A program made the translations under genes and the position numbers. This document shows positions 1 to 6,907 of a stretch of DNA of 17,062 nt, one piece after another. Position 1 is the stretch's first letter. Each line of letters opens with the position of its first letter. The notes under the pieces are model-generated. The model saw only the letters and a program-made list of their open reading frames with translations, was not told the DNA's origin and ran no database searches. Source of the stretch: CAZLGO01 sp964559295 (lineage in GTDB: Archaea; Methanobacteriota; Methanobacteria; Methanobacteriales; Methanobacteriaceae). Where the stretch lies: NCBI GenBank assembly GCA_964559295.1, contig CAZLGO010000035.1, forward strand, positions 1 to 17,062. The letters run 5' to 3'.

Positions 1-784
1 CATCTGAGACATCATTTACGAAAAATGCCTTTAGACCTTCTACTTCTTTTAATTCATCTTTATCGACGGCTGCAGATCCGTAAACTAATTTGTAGAGGGC
101 ACTTGCAAGTTTATGAGGCTCGCCTCCTAACTCAATACTTCCATAATCAGCGTAGTATTCTCTAACACGTGATACAAACAACACAATAAGGTTTCCTATC
201 AGATAACCTGCCAAAGCAGCAATTCCAATTAAAGCAGCCCCACCTTCTCTGTCTCTTGTTCCTCCAGAGAAAAGAGTGCTTATAAATATATAGTAGCAGA
301 TCAGTGGGACAACACTCAATAGAGTCATGACCGCCATGTCCATGTGCCTTATATGTGAAATTTCATGTCCTAAAACAGCCTGCAACTCTCTTTCATCCAA
401 TAAACTGAGAATTCCTCTTGTTACACAAACCCTGCCATCTCCTTTGCTTCTTCCAAAAGCAAATGCATTGGGTATGTTTATTTCAGAAATTCCAATTTTT
501 GGTTTTGGTATACCTGCTTTCATTGCTAAATCTTCTACCATTTGATGAAGTCTGGGAGCTTCAATCTCAGATACGTATTTTACCCTCATGGTTAGCTCAA
601 CCATCTTTGGACCAAGCATGTATTGGGCAAATACAATAAGAAATGCAAAAATTGCATATATTAGCGGTCCACCAAATCCGAGATAATAACTAATGAGTGT
701 TATTATCACATAAAGCAAGCCAAATAGTAATATCATTGCCAGCCAGAGTCTGAGCTTCAATGTCCATGTCCTTGAAACGTTCAT
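1..784 (-). CDS. htpX: HtpX family membrane zinc metalloprotease (3' end outside window)
   Basis: Peptidase family M48 protein that degrades damaged or misfolded membrane proteins. The first 261 residues are visible and the C-terminus lies beyond base 1. Two hydrophobic segments lie near residues 13-34 and 38-57. The zinc-binding motif HEISH is at residues 140-144 and is followed by hydrophobic stretches at about 151-171 and 184-205. The motif REYYAD at 208-213 supplies the third zinc ligand, a glutamate, after the spacing usual for HtpX. The start at 784 is supported by a ribosome site (AAAGGTG, 792-798) and a TATA box further upstream. The gene stands alone at this end, and the next gene is divergent. 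The family call is firm from the two motifs and the membrane pattern; the physiological substrate is unknown. Confidence 0.93.
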   Translation of the reverse strand, partial: MNVSRTWTLKLRLWLAMILLFGLLYVIITLISYYLGFGGPLIYAIFAFLIVFAQYMLGPKMVELTMRVKYVSEIEAPRLHQMVEDLAMKAGIPKPKIGISEINIPNAFAFGRSKGDGRVCVTRGILSLLDERELQAVLGHEISHIRHMDMAVMTLLSVVPLICYYIFISTLFSGGTRDREGGAALIGIAALAGYLIGNLIVLFVSRVREYYADYGSIELGGEPHKLASALYKLVYGSAAVDKDELKEVEGLKAFFVNDVSD

Positions 785-833
785 TTTTCAACACCTTTTA
801 ATAAACTTTGGTTAATTTAAGTTTTATGTTGCT

Positions 834-843
834 CATATATAAA
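834..843 (-). promoter_or_regulatory. TATA box for htpX
   Basis: Read on the minus strand this is TTTATATATG, a good archaeal TATA element. Transcription would start near 808-812, leaving a leader of about 25 bases that contains the ribosome site at 792-798. The rest of the 245-base gap up to 1029 shows nothing I recognise. Confidence 0.55.
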
Positions 844-1029
844 TATTTCGGTGATCATCATGGTAATTAAATAGATATTCTATTTTTAGACTTAAATACA
901 AATTTTAGAGACTTATAACCTCTTTTTCCACGATAAAAGGCTCTGAATAACCTTTAGTTTTTAAGTTTCTGGAAATGGATAAGAGAATGTTTAAATGATT
1001 GTCTTATTATATATCCCTAAGGGGTTAAA

Positions 1030-1365
1030 ATGGAAACAAGCATAAAATTCTTCCTTTACTTTATTTTAGGTGGTACAGTTGTAAGTTTAGCCACTTATTT
1101 TGGAAGTAAGGAAAGAGGATTGTTGGCTGCTTTTGTTGCGATGATTCCATCCGTAACGGTTCTCACCTTATCTACTATTTATTTAGAGGCTGGAACAGGT
1201 GCCATAATCTCATATGTCAAAGGATTGCTCCTTCTTACACCAACATGGATCCTATACCTTCTTTGTTTGATGTATTTGCTTCCAAAACATGGATTTACTG
1301 TAGCTTTAGTCTCAGGAGTGGTTGTTTATCTGGTACTGGCTTCTTTGATTACTTTTAGATTTTAA
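1030..1365 (+). CDS. DUF3147-type small integral membrane protein
   Basis: A 111-residue, almost entirely hydrophobic protein with four likely membrane helices at about residues 5-23, 31-51, 57-82 and 88-109. The pattern of an N-terminal LGGTVVSLATYFGS, then ERGLLAAF and IPSVTVLT, resembles the DUF3147/GlpM-like group of small membrane proteins. I recall this from family knowledge and could not align it here. The function is unknown. The start is preceded by GGGG at 1021-1024, and a TATA-like TTATTATATAT lies at 1004-1014; another T/A-rich element near 989-998 fits the spacing better for a leadered mRNA. It stands alone, with a convergent nucleotidyltransferase downstream. Right after its stop codon sits a strong AAGGAGG (1364-1370) with no clear gene behind it. 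Confidence 0.7.
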   Translation: METSIKFFLYFILGGTVVSLATYFGSKERGLLAAFVAMIPSVTVLTLSTIYLEAGTGAIISYVKGLLLLTPTWILYLLCLMYLLPKHGFTVALVSGVVVYLVLASLITFRF

Positions 1366-1451
1366 GGAGGTTTGATAATAGTTGAATCGATGTTTCTGTA
1401 GGACATACACCTGTAGACGTGTCAAATTGATGATACAGTTTGATCAGGTAA

Positions 1452-1778
1452 TTAAGCTAGCTTTTTCGCATGCTTGAGAACCTCTTTAATAAAAATATTT
1501 TTTTTCATATCTTCAAACTCCTCTTCTGTATAGACCAGTGGTTCTATAGGCAAGTCTGTAAGCTCTAAAATTTTTCCAATCCTATCAAAAAATCTTTCTT
1601 TGAAGTCACCGACGATTATCAAATCAATATCACTGCCTTCGTGTACCTTTCCCTTGGCAAATGAACCATATAGATAAACTTCACAATTGAATTTTTCTTT
1701 TAGTTCATTGGCAAACTTTTTTACTTCATCAAAAATTTTTTCACTTTTTTTAATATCGATTCTGCATAATTTATGCAT
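1452..1778 (-). CDS. MNT-domain nucleotidyltransferase (antitoxin-like)
   Basis: A 108-residue minimal nucleotidyltransferase of the DNA polymerase beta fold. The signature GSFAKG at residues 38-43 is followed by the metal-binding SDIDLIIVGD at 49-58. A third acidic position probably lies near IEPLVY further on. Such proteins pair with HEPN ribonucleases as type VII toxin-antitoxin systems and inactivate the toxin by attaching AMP groups. The upstream neighbour is a HEPN C-terminal fragment whose reading frame overlaps this one by 58 bases, the usual order for the pair. The N-terminal helix (about residues 10-30) is encoded within that overlap. The ATG at 1778 has no strong ribosome site, so translation may be coupled to the upstream frame. 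All core residues appear intact although the partner is truncated. Confidence 0.85.
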   Translation of the reverse strand: MHKLCRIDIKKSEKIFDEVKKFANELKEKFNCEVYLYGSFAKGKVHEGSDIDLIIVGDFKERFFDRIGKILELTDLPIEPLVYTEEEFEDMKKNIFIKEVLKHAKKLA

Positions 1779-1924
1779 TTTATTGCATCCTCCTCTTCAT
1801 AAAATTCAGTGGGTGCTAAATCCCCTGCAAGACCATTTGGATATCTGGTAGGGACATAAAACATATCAAGGTAACGGGCAGGAGATTCATTCAAACCTCG
1901 AAAAACCCCTCGGATTAAAGCCAT
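1721..1924 (-). pseudogene. N-terminally truncated HEPN-domain protein
   Basis: The 67-residue frame carries only the C-terminal half of a HEPN domain. The match begins around ARYLDMFYVPTRYPNG (residues 16-31) and continues through EFYEEEDAIKCINYAESILK to the end. In full HEPN proteins of this type (about 120-130 residues) a helical N-terminal half precedes this segment; it is missing here. The fragment has no histidine at all, so the RX4-6H ribonuclease motif cannot be present. Homology starts roughly 8 bases past the stop codon of the upstream GXGXG gene, and the formal ATG at 1924 lies inside that gene. An alternative start is TTG at 1894. The simplest reading is a deletion that removed the front of a HEPN toxin. 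A short functional remnant that only binds the MNT partner cannot be excluded. Confidence 0.65.
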
Positions 1925-2807
1925 GTTTGACGAGGATCATTTTATCTTCATTTCTAAGGTTTCTTTTTTTAGTTGGAGGTATCGGACTTCCTTTTTTTGC
2001 AAATATAACTCCATTTTTCTTTTTCGCACCTAAAAATTTTCCTGCATCTCCATTCACAATAATGGTTCCAGATTTCATGTCAACACCTGTAAAATCGCCT
2101 GTATTGCCATCTATTATAACAGTGCCTCCATTTAACAAAGCTCCTGTGTTGTATCCAGCATCTCCATGGACTCTTACAATACCATTTCTCATGAGTATTC
2201 CGGTACTCAAATCAACATCTCCATCTACAATTACCTCAACATCTTTATCTAATCTTGCACCCACAGTATCCCTTACAATTCCATCATTGATCAGCAGCGT
2301 ATTGCCCATTAATTTGTTCTTAGTGAGCCTATCCTTCCCCAAACCGTGCATCATAATGTCTGTAATTGATCTGAATTTTCTATAGCCTTTGATATCTGAG
2401 TCAACCTCAACTAAATTCCCAATAGGTTCTTTCACATCTTCTTTTACGTAGATTTCTCCCATAACCATACTTATTCCCATTCTGGTGTCCACGTTGCCAT
2501 CAACAATTACCTTTCCTACTTTAATGGCACTTCCACTTCCTCCAAAGTACTTCAAGTCAACCCCCATGCTTGAACACAGTCTGTGACCAACATCTCCATT
2601 TATTTTTACAGTATCGCCTCCTTTCAGATGTTCTACTACATCTGCAAACGTGTAATCATTATCTGGAATCTTCCAGGTAGGATCAAGCTTTTCTCCCTTA
2701 TGCTGCCAGTAAAAATTGTAAGTGAAGTCACAGACACAATCAACAGGCTCTTTAAGGTTTATTTCAAGAATATTTTCTTTTGATCTTTTACCAAATATTT
2801 TAAACAT
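1887..2807 (-). CDS. GXGXG beta-helix protein related to FwdC / GltB C-terminal domain
   Basis: A 306-residue protein built from the short repeats of the right-handed beta-helix found in formylmethanofuran dehydrogenase subunit C and at the C-terminus of glutamate synthase. Turns of the form GxIxVxGDAGxxxG are clear from about residue 191 to 271, for instance RVHGDAG and IVNGDAGKFLG. Earlier turns lie at 67-82 and 98-117. The N-terminal part (about 1-65), containing CVCDFTYNFYW, is not repeat-like. Such stand-alone proteins occur in methanogens, sometimes labelled tributyrin esterase without good reason; no esterase motif is visible. A genuine FwdC is shorter and lies among other fwd genes, none of which is seen here. 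The start at 2807 has a very strong ribosome site, AAGGAGGTG. The function is unknown, perhaps a structural or electron-transfer partner. Confidence 0.72.
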   Translation of the reverse strand: MFKIFGKRSKENILEINLKEPVDCVCDFTYNFYWQHKGEKLDPTWKIPDNDYTFADVVEHLKGGDTVKINGDVGHRLCSSMGVDLKYFGGSGSAIKVGKVIVDGNVDTRMGISMVMGEIYVKEDVKEPIGNLVEVDSDIKGYRKFRSITDIMMHGLGKDRLTKNKLMGNTLLINDGIVRDTVGARLDKDVEVIVDGDVDLSTGILMRNGIVRVHGDAGYNTGALLNGGTVIIDGNTGDFTGVDMKSGTIIVNGDAGKFLGAKKKNGVIFAKKGSPIPPTKKRNLRNEDKMILVKHGFNPRGFSRFE

Positions 2808-2944
2808 TAAACACCTCCTTAATTTATTTTGGTTGCATGCCTTTAAGATGAATTCTAAAGTTACTGATTACTTTTCATACTCTCTCATTAAAAAAATATA
2901 GTAGTTGATTCAATAGCATAACAACTAATCTAAAAGCCTGTGGT

Positions 2945-3715
2945 ATGATGATCCGTAGGACTTTCTGTTTTCTTGAAGGAATTGGAAGGATCAGAGAACA
3001 TGATATCTGGCAACAGGGAATAGAAAGCTGGGATGATTTTTTAAATACACCCAATATCAGAGGTACTTCGAACCAAAAAAAGGAAAAGCTTGATAAAAAA
3101 GTATTAGAAGCCAAAAAAAAGCTTGAAAGTCAGGATTTTGCATATTTTTGTAGATGCTTACCAAGGAGTGAACAGTGGCGACTTTACAGATATTGCAAAA
3201 ATCAAATCGCTTTTTTGGATATAGAAACTACAGGACTATCTTATCAGAATGAGATCACCGCTGTAAGTCTTTACGATGGTAAAAAAATTAAAACACTGAT
3301 TAGTGGTTTTGATCTTGAAGAAAAACGCTTGAGGAGATTGTTAGATCAATACAATATGATTGTTACTTTCAATGGAAGTTTATTTGACCTTCCCTTTATC
3401 AAAAAGAAATTTCCTTCCGTAAAGCTTGACATACCACACATGGATCTTAGATTCTGTGGGGAAAGGGTTGGTCTCTCAGGTGGCTTAAAAAAAATAGAAA
3501 AAGATTTAGGATTTGTAAGACCAGAGTCCATACAAGAAGTAAATGGTCATGAGGCTGTAATGCTGTGGAGAAGATGGAAAATAGAACATGATCATGAAGC
3601 CTTGGATAAACTGATAAAGTACAACCAACAAGATGTCTTAAACTTAAAAAGGCTTGCAGACATCGTATATCAGCGTCTCTATGATATTACAATTTTAAAG
3701 TCAAAAAATAGATGA
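2945..3715 (+). CDS. DEDDy 3'-5' exonuclease, RNase H-like (YprB/RNase_H_2 type)
   Basis: A 256-residue protein with a charged N-terminal region (1-85) and an RNase H-fold exonuclease domain (about 86-245). Exo I is FLDIETTG, with acidic D92 and E94. Exo II is TFNGSLFDLPF, with D148. Exo III is YNQQDVLNL, with Y226 and D230, the YxxxD spacing of the DEDDy class. This is the PF13482 pattern (YprB-like), predicted to trim single-stranded DNA or RNA ends; the substrate is not known. The N-terminus (EGIGRIREHDIWQQGIESWDDFL) is conserved in this group as far as I recall. The start is one of two adjacent ATGs (2945, 2948), with only a weak ribosome site. A TATA-like run lies at 2889-2901, and a 6-base inverted repeat TAGTTG/CAACTA (2902-2907, 2922-2927) lies between it and the start. 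Confidence 0.83.
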   Translation: MMIRRTFCFLEGIGRIREHDIWQQGIESWDDFLNTPNIRGTSNQKKEKLDKKVLEAKKKLESQDFAYFCRCLPRSEQWRLYRYCKNQIAFLDIETTGLSYQNEITAVSLYDGKKIKTLISGFDLEEKRLRRLLDQYNMIVTFNGSLFDLPFIKKKFPSVKLDIPHMDLRFCGERVGLSGGLKKIEKDLGFVRPESIQEVNGHEAVMLWRRWKIEHDHEALDKLIKYNQQDVLNLKRLADIVYQRLYDITILKSKNR

Positions 3716-3720
3716 ATTGT

Positions 3721-3731
3721 GCTTTTTCTTT
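3721..3731 (+). terminator. T-rich archaeal-type terminator after the exonuclease gene
   Basis: GCTTTTTCTTT begins six bases after the exonuclease stop codon. Archaeal RNA polymerase commonly terminates at short U tracts without a hairpin. Weak evidence, since T runs are common in this sequence. Confidence 0.3.
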
Positions 3732-3947
3732 AACAGCCCATTCTGTGTTTCCCTGTTCAATTGTTTTCCAAACTATTTTGTAAGTCCAACAGTTTCTGGT
3801 AATTTCAGATTTATTTTTCTAAGCAGTTGCTAAAGCCTCTCTTACATCATCACTTATTTTCTGGGAAGCTGCATTTCAAGCAATATACTACAAAAAACCT
3901 TTAAAATGATTAAAAATTTTTACGCCGATCTTTTTTAAGGTACATGG

Positions 3948-3980
3948 GATCAAAATTTTTGATCTTTGGGTCAATTTATA
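3948..3980 (+). promoter_or_regulatory. Palindrome and TATA-like element upstream of cofH
   Basis: GATCAAAATTTTTGATC at 3948-3964 is a perfect 8-base inverted repeat around one central base. Ten bases later, AATTTATA (3973-3980) resembles an archaeal TATA box. The placement directly upstream of a promoter suggests an operator or activator site for cofH. A chance palindrome in A/T-rich DNA is possible. Confidence 0.35.
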
Positions 3981-4083
3981 CTTGTGGTGGATGAAACCGC
4001 ATTTTGTGGTTTCGAATATAATGCAGATAATCAAAAATTTAACCCAAACTTTTAAGATGTTAAAGAACAATATGAGATTTTGT

Positions 4084-5199
4084 ATGTTTGAGAAATTAAA
4101 CATTAACTCCCAAATAGAAGAAATACTGCAAAAAGCCATGAAAGGTGTGATTTCTCAAAATGAAGCAGAAAAGCTTATGGAAGCCAAAGGAAAGGAACTA
4201 TGGGCGTTGATTCTGGCAGCAGACATGTTAAGAGAAGATGTGGTAGGTGACATTGTCACATACATTCAGAATTGGAACATAAATTTTACGAATGTCTGTA
4301 CGGGAAATTGCGGATTCTGTGCATTCAGAAAGGATGAAAATCAAAAGGAAGCGTATTTTTTAAGCATTGACGAGATTGTAAAAAGAACCAAAAAAGCAAA
4401 GGAAAATGGAGCAGTAGAAGTTTGCATACAGGGAGGTCTACATCCAAAGATAGATGCTTATTTTTATGAGGAGATTCTAAAAAGAATCAAAGAAGATGTG
4501 GCTGACATCCACATGCATGCATTCTCACCAATGGAAGTATTTTATGGAGCCTTAAGATCTGATCTTTCAATAAAAGATACACTTGGGATGTTGAAGGAAG
4601 CCGGGCTTGATTCAATGCCAGGTACTGCTGCTGAGATCCTAAATGATGATATAAGAAATATTATATGCCCAAAAAAGCTTTCAACAGCCCAATGGATTGG
4701 TGTGATTGAAACTGCTCACAAATTAGGCATTCCAACAACATGTACCATGATGTATGGTCATATTGAAAATATAAGAAACAGGGTTGAGCATCTTGAAATT
4801 CTAAAAAATATTCAGGAAAAAACAGGAGGATTTACAGAATTTGTACCTTTACCTTTTATGCACAAAAATGCACCTATTTATAAAGAAGGGATTGCAAAAC
4901 CAGGGGCAACAGGAATAGAAGATCTAAAACTTTTTGCTGTTTCAAGATTGATGTTTAGAGATTTAATAAAAAATATACAGGTTTCTTGGGTAAAATTGGG
5001 CTTGAAGTTTGCACAGATCTGTCTTATGGCAGGGGCAAACGATCTTGGAGGAACCCTTGGTGAAGAGAACATATCAAGGGCTGCTGGAGCTGTCCATGGA
5101 AGTTATATCTCACCTTCCAAGTTAGAAGGAATGATAAGAAATTTGGGGAGGATTCCAGCAAAAAGAGATACGCTTTATAAACATTTACAAAGTTCATAA
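4084..5199 (+). CDS. cofH: FO synthase subunit 2 (5-amino-6-ribitylaminouracil / tyrosine hydroxyphenyl transferase)
   Basis: Radical SAM enzyme of coenzyme F420 synthesis. It joins tyrosine to the flavin precursor 5-amino-6-ribitylaminouracil, and CofG then closes the deazaflavin ring. The cluster motif CTGNCGFC (CX3CX2C) is at residues 72-79 with this start and is preceded by NINFTNV. QGGLHP, HMHAFSPMEV, GLDSMPGTAAEIL, CTMMYGH and GGFTEFVPL follow in the order typical of CofH rather than CofG. The related menaquinone enzymes MqnC and MqnE are less likely. The start is uncertain: 4084 gives 371 residues, a normal length, but 4072 and 4021 are also open, and none has a good ribosome site. CofG is not in the window. 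Confidence 0.9.
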   Translation: MFEKLNINSQIEEILQKAMKGVISQNEAEKLMEAKGKELWALILAADMLREDVVGDIVTYIQNWNINFTNVCTGNCGFCAFRKDENQKEAYFLSIDEIVKRTKKAKENGAVEVCIQGGLHPKIDAYFYEEILKRIKEDVADIHMHAFSPMEVFYGALRSDLSIKDTLGMLKEAGLDSMPGTAAEILNDDIRNIICPKKLSTAQWIGVIETAHKLGIPTTCTMMYGHIENIRNRVEHLEILKNIQEKTGGFTEFVPLPFMHKNAPIYKEGIAKPGATGIEDLKLFAVSRLMFRDLIKNIQVSWVKLGLKFAQICLMAGANDLGGTLGEENISRAAGAVHGSYISPSKLEGMIRNLGRIPAKRDTLYKHLQSS

Positions 5200-5220
5200 T
5201 CGCAAATTGTATTTTTCATT

Positions 5221-5799
5221 CTAAATTCCTATCAAACCAAAAACGCCCTTGCGTATGAATTCTATTGCTATAGCGGCAACCAACACGCCTACAACTCTGC
5301 TTAATACTTCAGAACCATTCTCACCCAACAATCTGTATATTCTGTTGGATTGGTCCAATATCAATTTTGTGATTATTATCGCGCCCAAAATTGAAAATAT
5401 TGTTGAAAGTACTCCAAATTCTTGTATTATTATCATTACGGTGGTTATAGCTCCGGGTCCAGCAAGCAATGGGGTGCCCATAGGAACTCCCCCAATTCCT
5501 TCCTTTTTGTATTTTCTTTCTTTTCCCATAAGCAAGTCAATTGAAGTTACCAAAAGTAAAAATCCCCCAGCTATAATAAAGCTGTCTATAGTTATACCAA
5601 GAAAATTTAGAATAAGTCTGCCCAGAAAGGCAAATATTAGAAGAAGGACTGCCGCAACAATAATTGCTTGATTAAAAGCTTTTTTTCTCTCTTCATCACT
5701 AAAATCCTTGGTTATTGCGATAAAAATTGGTATATTGCCAACTGGATCCATTATCACAAACAGTATTAAAAATGATTTGAGTAACAAAATTAAATCCAT
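5221..5799 (-). CDS. MarC family (UPF0056) integral membrane protein
   Basis: A 192-residue protein with about six membrane helices. Family marks are FVIMDPVGNIP at residues 14-24, near the end of the first helix, and PMGTPLLAGPGAIT at 106-119, the conserved re-entrant or second-half motif. The length is usual for the family. MarC proteins were once linked to multiple antibiotic resistance, but that link was not upheld and the transported substrate is unknown. The start at 5799 follows AGGAAGGAT. It is the last gene of a four-gene minus-strand run, 40 bases after the cyclophilin-like gene, and converges on cofH with 21 bases between the stops. A short T run (5213-5217) in that gap could terminate the cofH transcript. 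Confidence 0.88.
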   Translation of the reverse strand: MDLILLLKSFLILFVIMDPVGNIPIFIAITKDFSDEERKKAFNQAIIVAAVLLLIFAFLGRLILNFLGITIDSFIIAGGFLLLVTSIDLLMGKERKYKKEGIGGVPMGTPLLAGPGAITTVMIIIQEFGVLSTIFSILGAIIITKLILDQSNRIYRLLGENGSEVLSRVVGVLVAAIAIEFIRKGVFGLIGI

Positions 5800-5839
5800 T
5801 TTATCCTTCCTTTTTAACCATATTCTCTACTTTAATTTT

Positions 5840-6211
5840 TTATAACACATCTTTACCCTCATCTAAAGTTTTTATTATCACTTTATCACCATCTTTCACA
5901 TTAAAGAAAAGGTCCAGATTATCTGTGATTTTACCAATATGATTTACATCAGAGTAGGGCTGCGATTCTCCATAAAATATGCAAAAAGCAGAACCAGGGG
6001 GCCAGTAGGATATATCTCCCCTCTTGGCACTTGAAGAAGGATTTTCATACCCCAATTTTAAGGGTATCTCAAAATACACTTCTTCCAGGTAAATATTTGC
6101 TTTTCCTTCAATTGGCAGACTTTCGTAGATTGCACCAGCGGTATCGGGATTTCTCTCATCCAATTTTGCCGATGCCGTCCCTTTTCCTACAACTTCAATT
6201 TCTATCCTCAT
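5840..6211 (-). CDS. Cyclophilin-like fold protein (DUF369 / PF04126 type)
   Basis: A 123-residue soluble protein. The signature is RGDISYWPPGSAFCIFYG at residues 64-81. The sequence before it (about 40-56, with EVYFEIP) forms the strands that lead into it, and the tail NVKDGDKVIIKTL closes the barrel. Members such as TM1367 have a cyclophilin-like barrel but lack the residues for peptidyl-prolyl isomerase activity, so no enzyme activity should be assumed. The start at 6211 follows AAAAAGGTGAG, a good ribosome site. It lies 27 bases after deoC and 40 before the MarC gene, so it is probably co-transcribed with both. Confidence 0.86.
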   Translation of the reverse strand: MRIEIEVVGKGTASAKLDERNPDTAGAIYESLPIEGKANIYLEEVYFEIPLKLGYENPSSSAKRGDISYWPPGSAFCIFYGESQPYSDVNHIGKITDNLDLFFNVKDGDKVIIKTLDEGKDVL

Positions 6212-6238
6212 AATCTCACCTTTTTAATTTGCTGCTAT

Positions 6239-6898
6239 TCATTTTAATGCCTCTTTCATTATTGCAACACCAGTGGATGTTCCTATTCTCGTTGCTCCTG
6301 CTTTTATCATATCAAGAGTTGTTTTTAGATCCCTGATGCCTCCTGAAGCCTTAACGCCCATTTTAGGAACTGTCCTTCTCATCAAGGCAACATCTTCGGC
6401 GGTGGCGCCAGGATATCCAAATCCTGTTGAGGTCTTTACAAAATGAGCTCCAGCTTCCTTTGCTATCAAACATGCCTTGATCTTTTCTTTTTTATCAAGA
6501 AGCGCATTTTCCAGAATTACTTTAACGATGCTACCTTTTGCTGCTTTTACTACTCCTTCTATGTCTTCTTTGAAAAGTTCATAATTTCTTGATTTTAGAG
6601 CACCGATATTCATTACCATATCTATCTCTGATGCACCATTTTTGATGGCTTCGCCAGTTTCAAATGCCTTTGTCTTTGATGTATTTGCACCCAAAGGAAA
6701 ACCAACAACCGTGCAAACCCTCACATCAGAATCTTTTAGAAATTCCACTGAAAGTGTTACATTGGTTGGATTAACACAAACAGAGGCAAAATCATAACTT
6801 TTTGCTTCGCTGCATAGTTTTTTGATGTCTTCAATTGTTGCATCTGGTTTCAAATTTGTGTGATCAATCATCTTCGCGATCTTATGTGGAGATTCCAT
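6239..6898 (-). CDS. deoC: Deoxyribose-phosphate aldolase
   Basis: Class I aldolase that interconverts 2-deoxyribose 5-phosphate with glyceraldehyde 3-phosphate and acetaldehyde, used in deoxynucleoside breakdown. It has 219 residues, full length for the short archaeal/bacterial form. Visible active-site segments are IDHTNLKPDA at 11-20, EIDMVMNIGAL at 91-101 (D93), FVKTSTGF at 153-160 with the Schiff-base lysine K155, and GVKASGGIRD at 181-190 with K183. Residue 131 is N in the VKVILEN segment, where T is usual; this is a mild change. The gene starts 9 bases after the elp3 stop. Its ribosome site GAGGT overlaps the elp3 TGA, so translation of the two is probably coupled. Confidence 0.94.
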   Translation of the reverse strand: MESPHKIAKMIDHTNLKPDATIEDIKKLCSEAKSYDFASVCVNPTNVTLSVEFLKDSDVRVCTVVGFPLGANTSKTKAFETGEAIKNGASEIDMVMNIGALKSRNYELFKEDIEGVVKAAKGSIVKVILENALLDKKEKIKACLIAKEAGAHFVKTSTGFGYPGATAEDVALMRRTVPKMGVKASGGIRDLKTTLDMIKAGATRIGTSTGVAIMKEALK

Positions 6899-6907
6899 AT
6901 CATAACC

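Larger units (their letters stand above)
3716..4083. other. Gap between exonuclease and cofH: possible gene vestige plus regulatory elements
   Basis: No intact gene lies in this stretch. On the minus strand, one frame from 3875 down to 3687 is open except for a single TAG at 3819-3821. Its translation looks protein-like, with QKISDDVREALATA before the stop and TYKIVWKTIEQGNTEWAVKEK after it. There is no start codon, because a TGA lies directly upstream. This may be the remains of a small gene. The right half holds a 17-base palindrome and a TATA-like element upstream of cofH. Candidate cofH starts at 3982 (TTG), 3991, 4021 and 4072 also fall here. Confidence 0.3.

Noticed and set aside
1030..1365. 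Small membrane protein as a possible holin or toxin next to the HEPN/MNT remains
   Set aside because: It is convergent with that locus, has its own promoter-like sequence, and resembles a known small membrane family (DUF3147) found without toxin genes.
1927..2385. Open plus-strand frame of 152 codons opposite the beta-helix gene
   Set aside because: Its proline/serine/threonine-rich translation is the reverse-complement shadow of the glycine/aspartate/valine repeats of the real gene, and it has no ribosome site.
2840..2945. Possible C/D box small RNA (AGATGA near 2846, CTGA near 2862, TGATGA near 2946)
   Set aside because: The boxes are not in a proper C-D'-C'-D order with normal spacing, and the last one is the exonuclease start region.
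3982..4083. Longer N-terminus for CofH from the TTG at 3982
   Set aside because: The added 34 residues do not resemble CofH, overlap the TATA-like element region, and would make the protein longer than usual.
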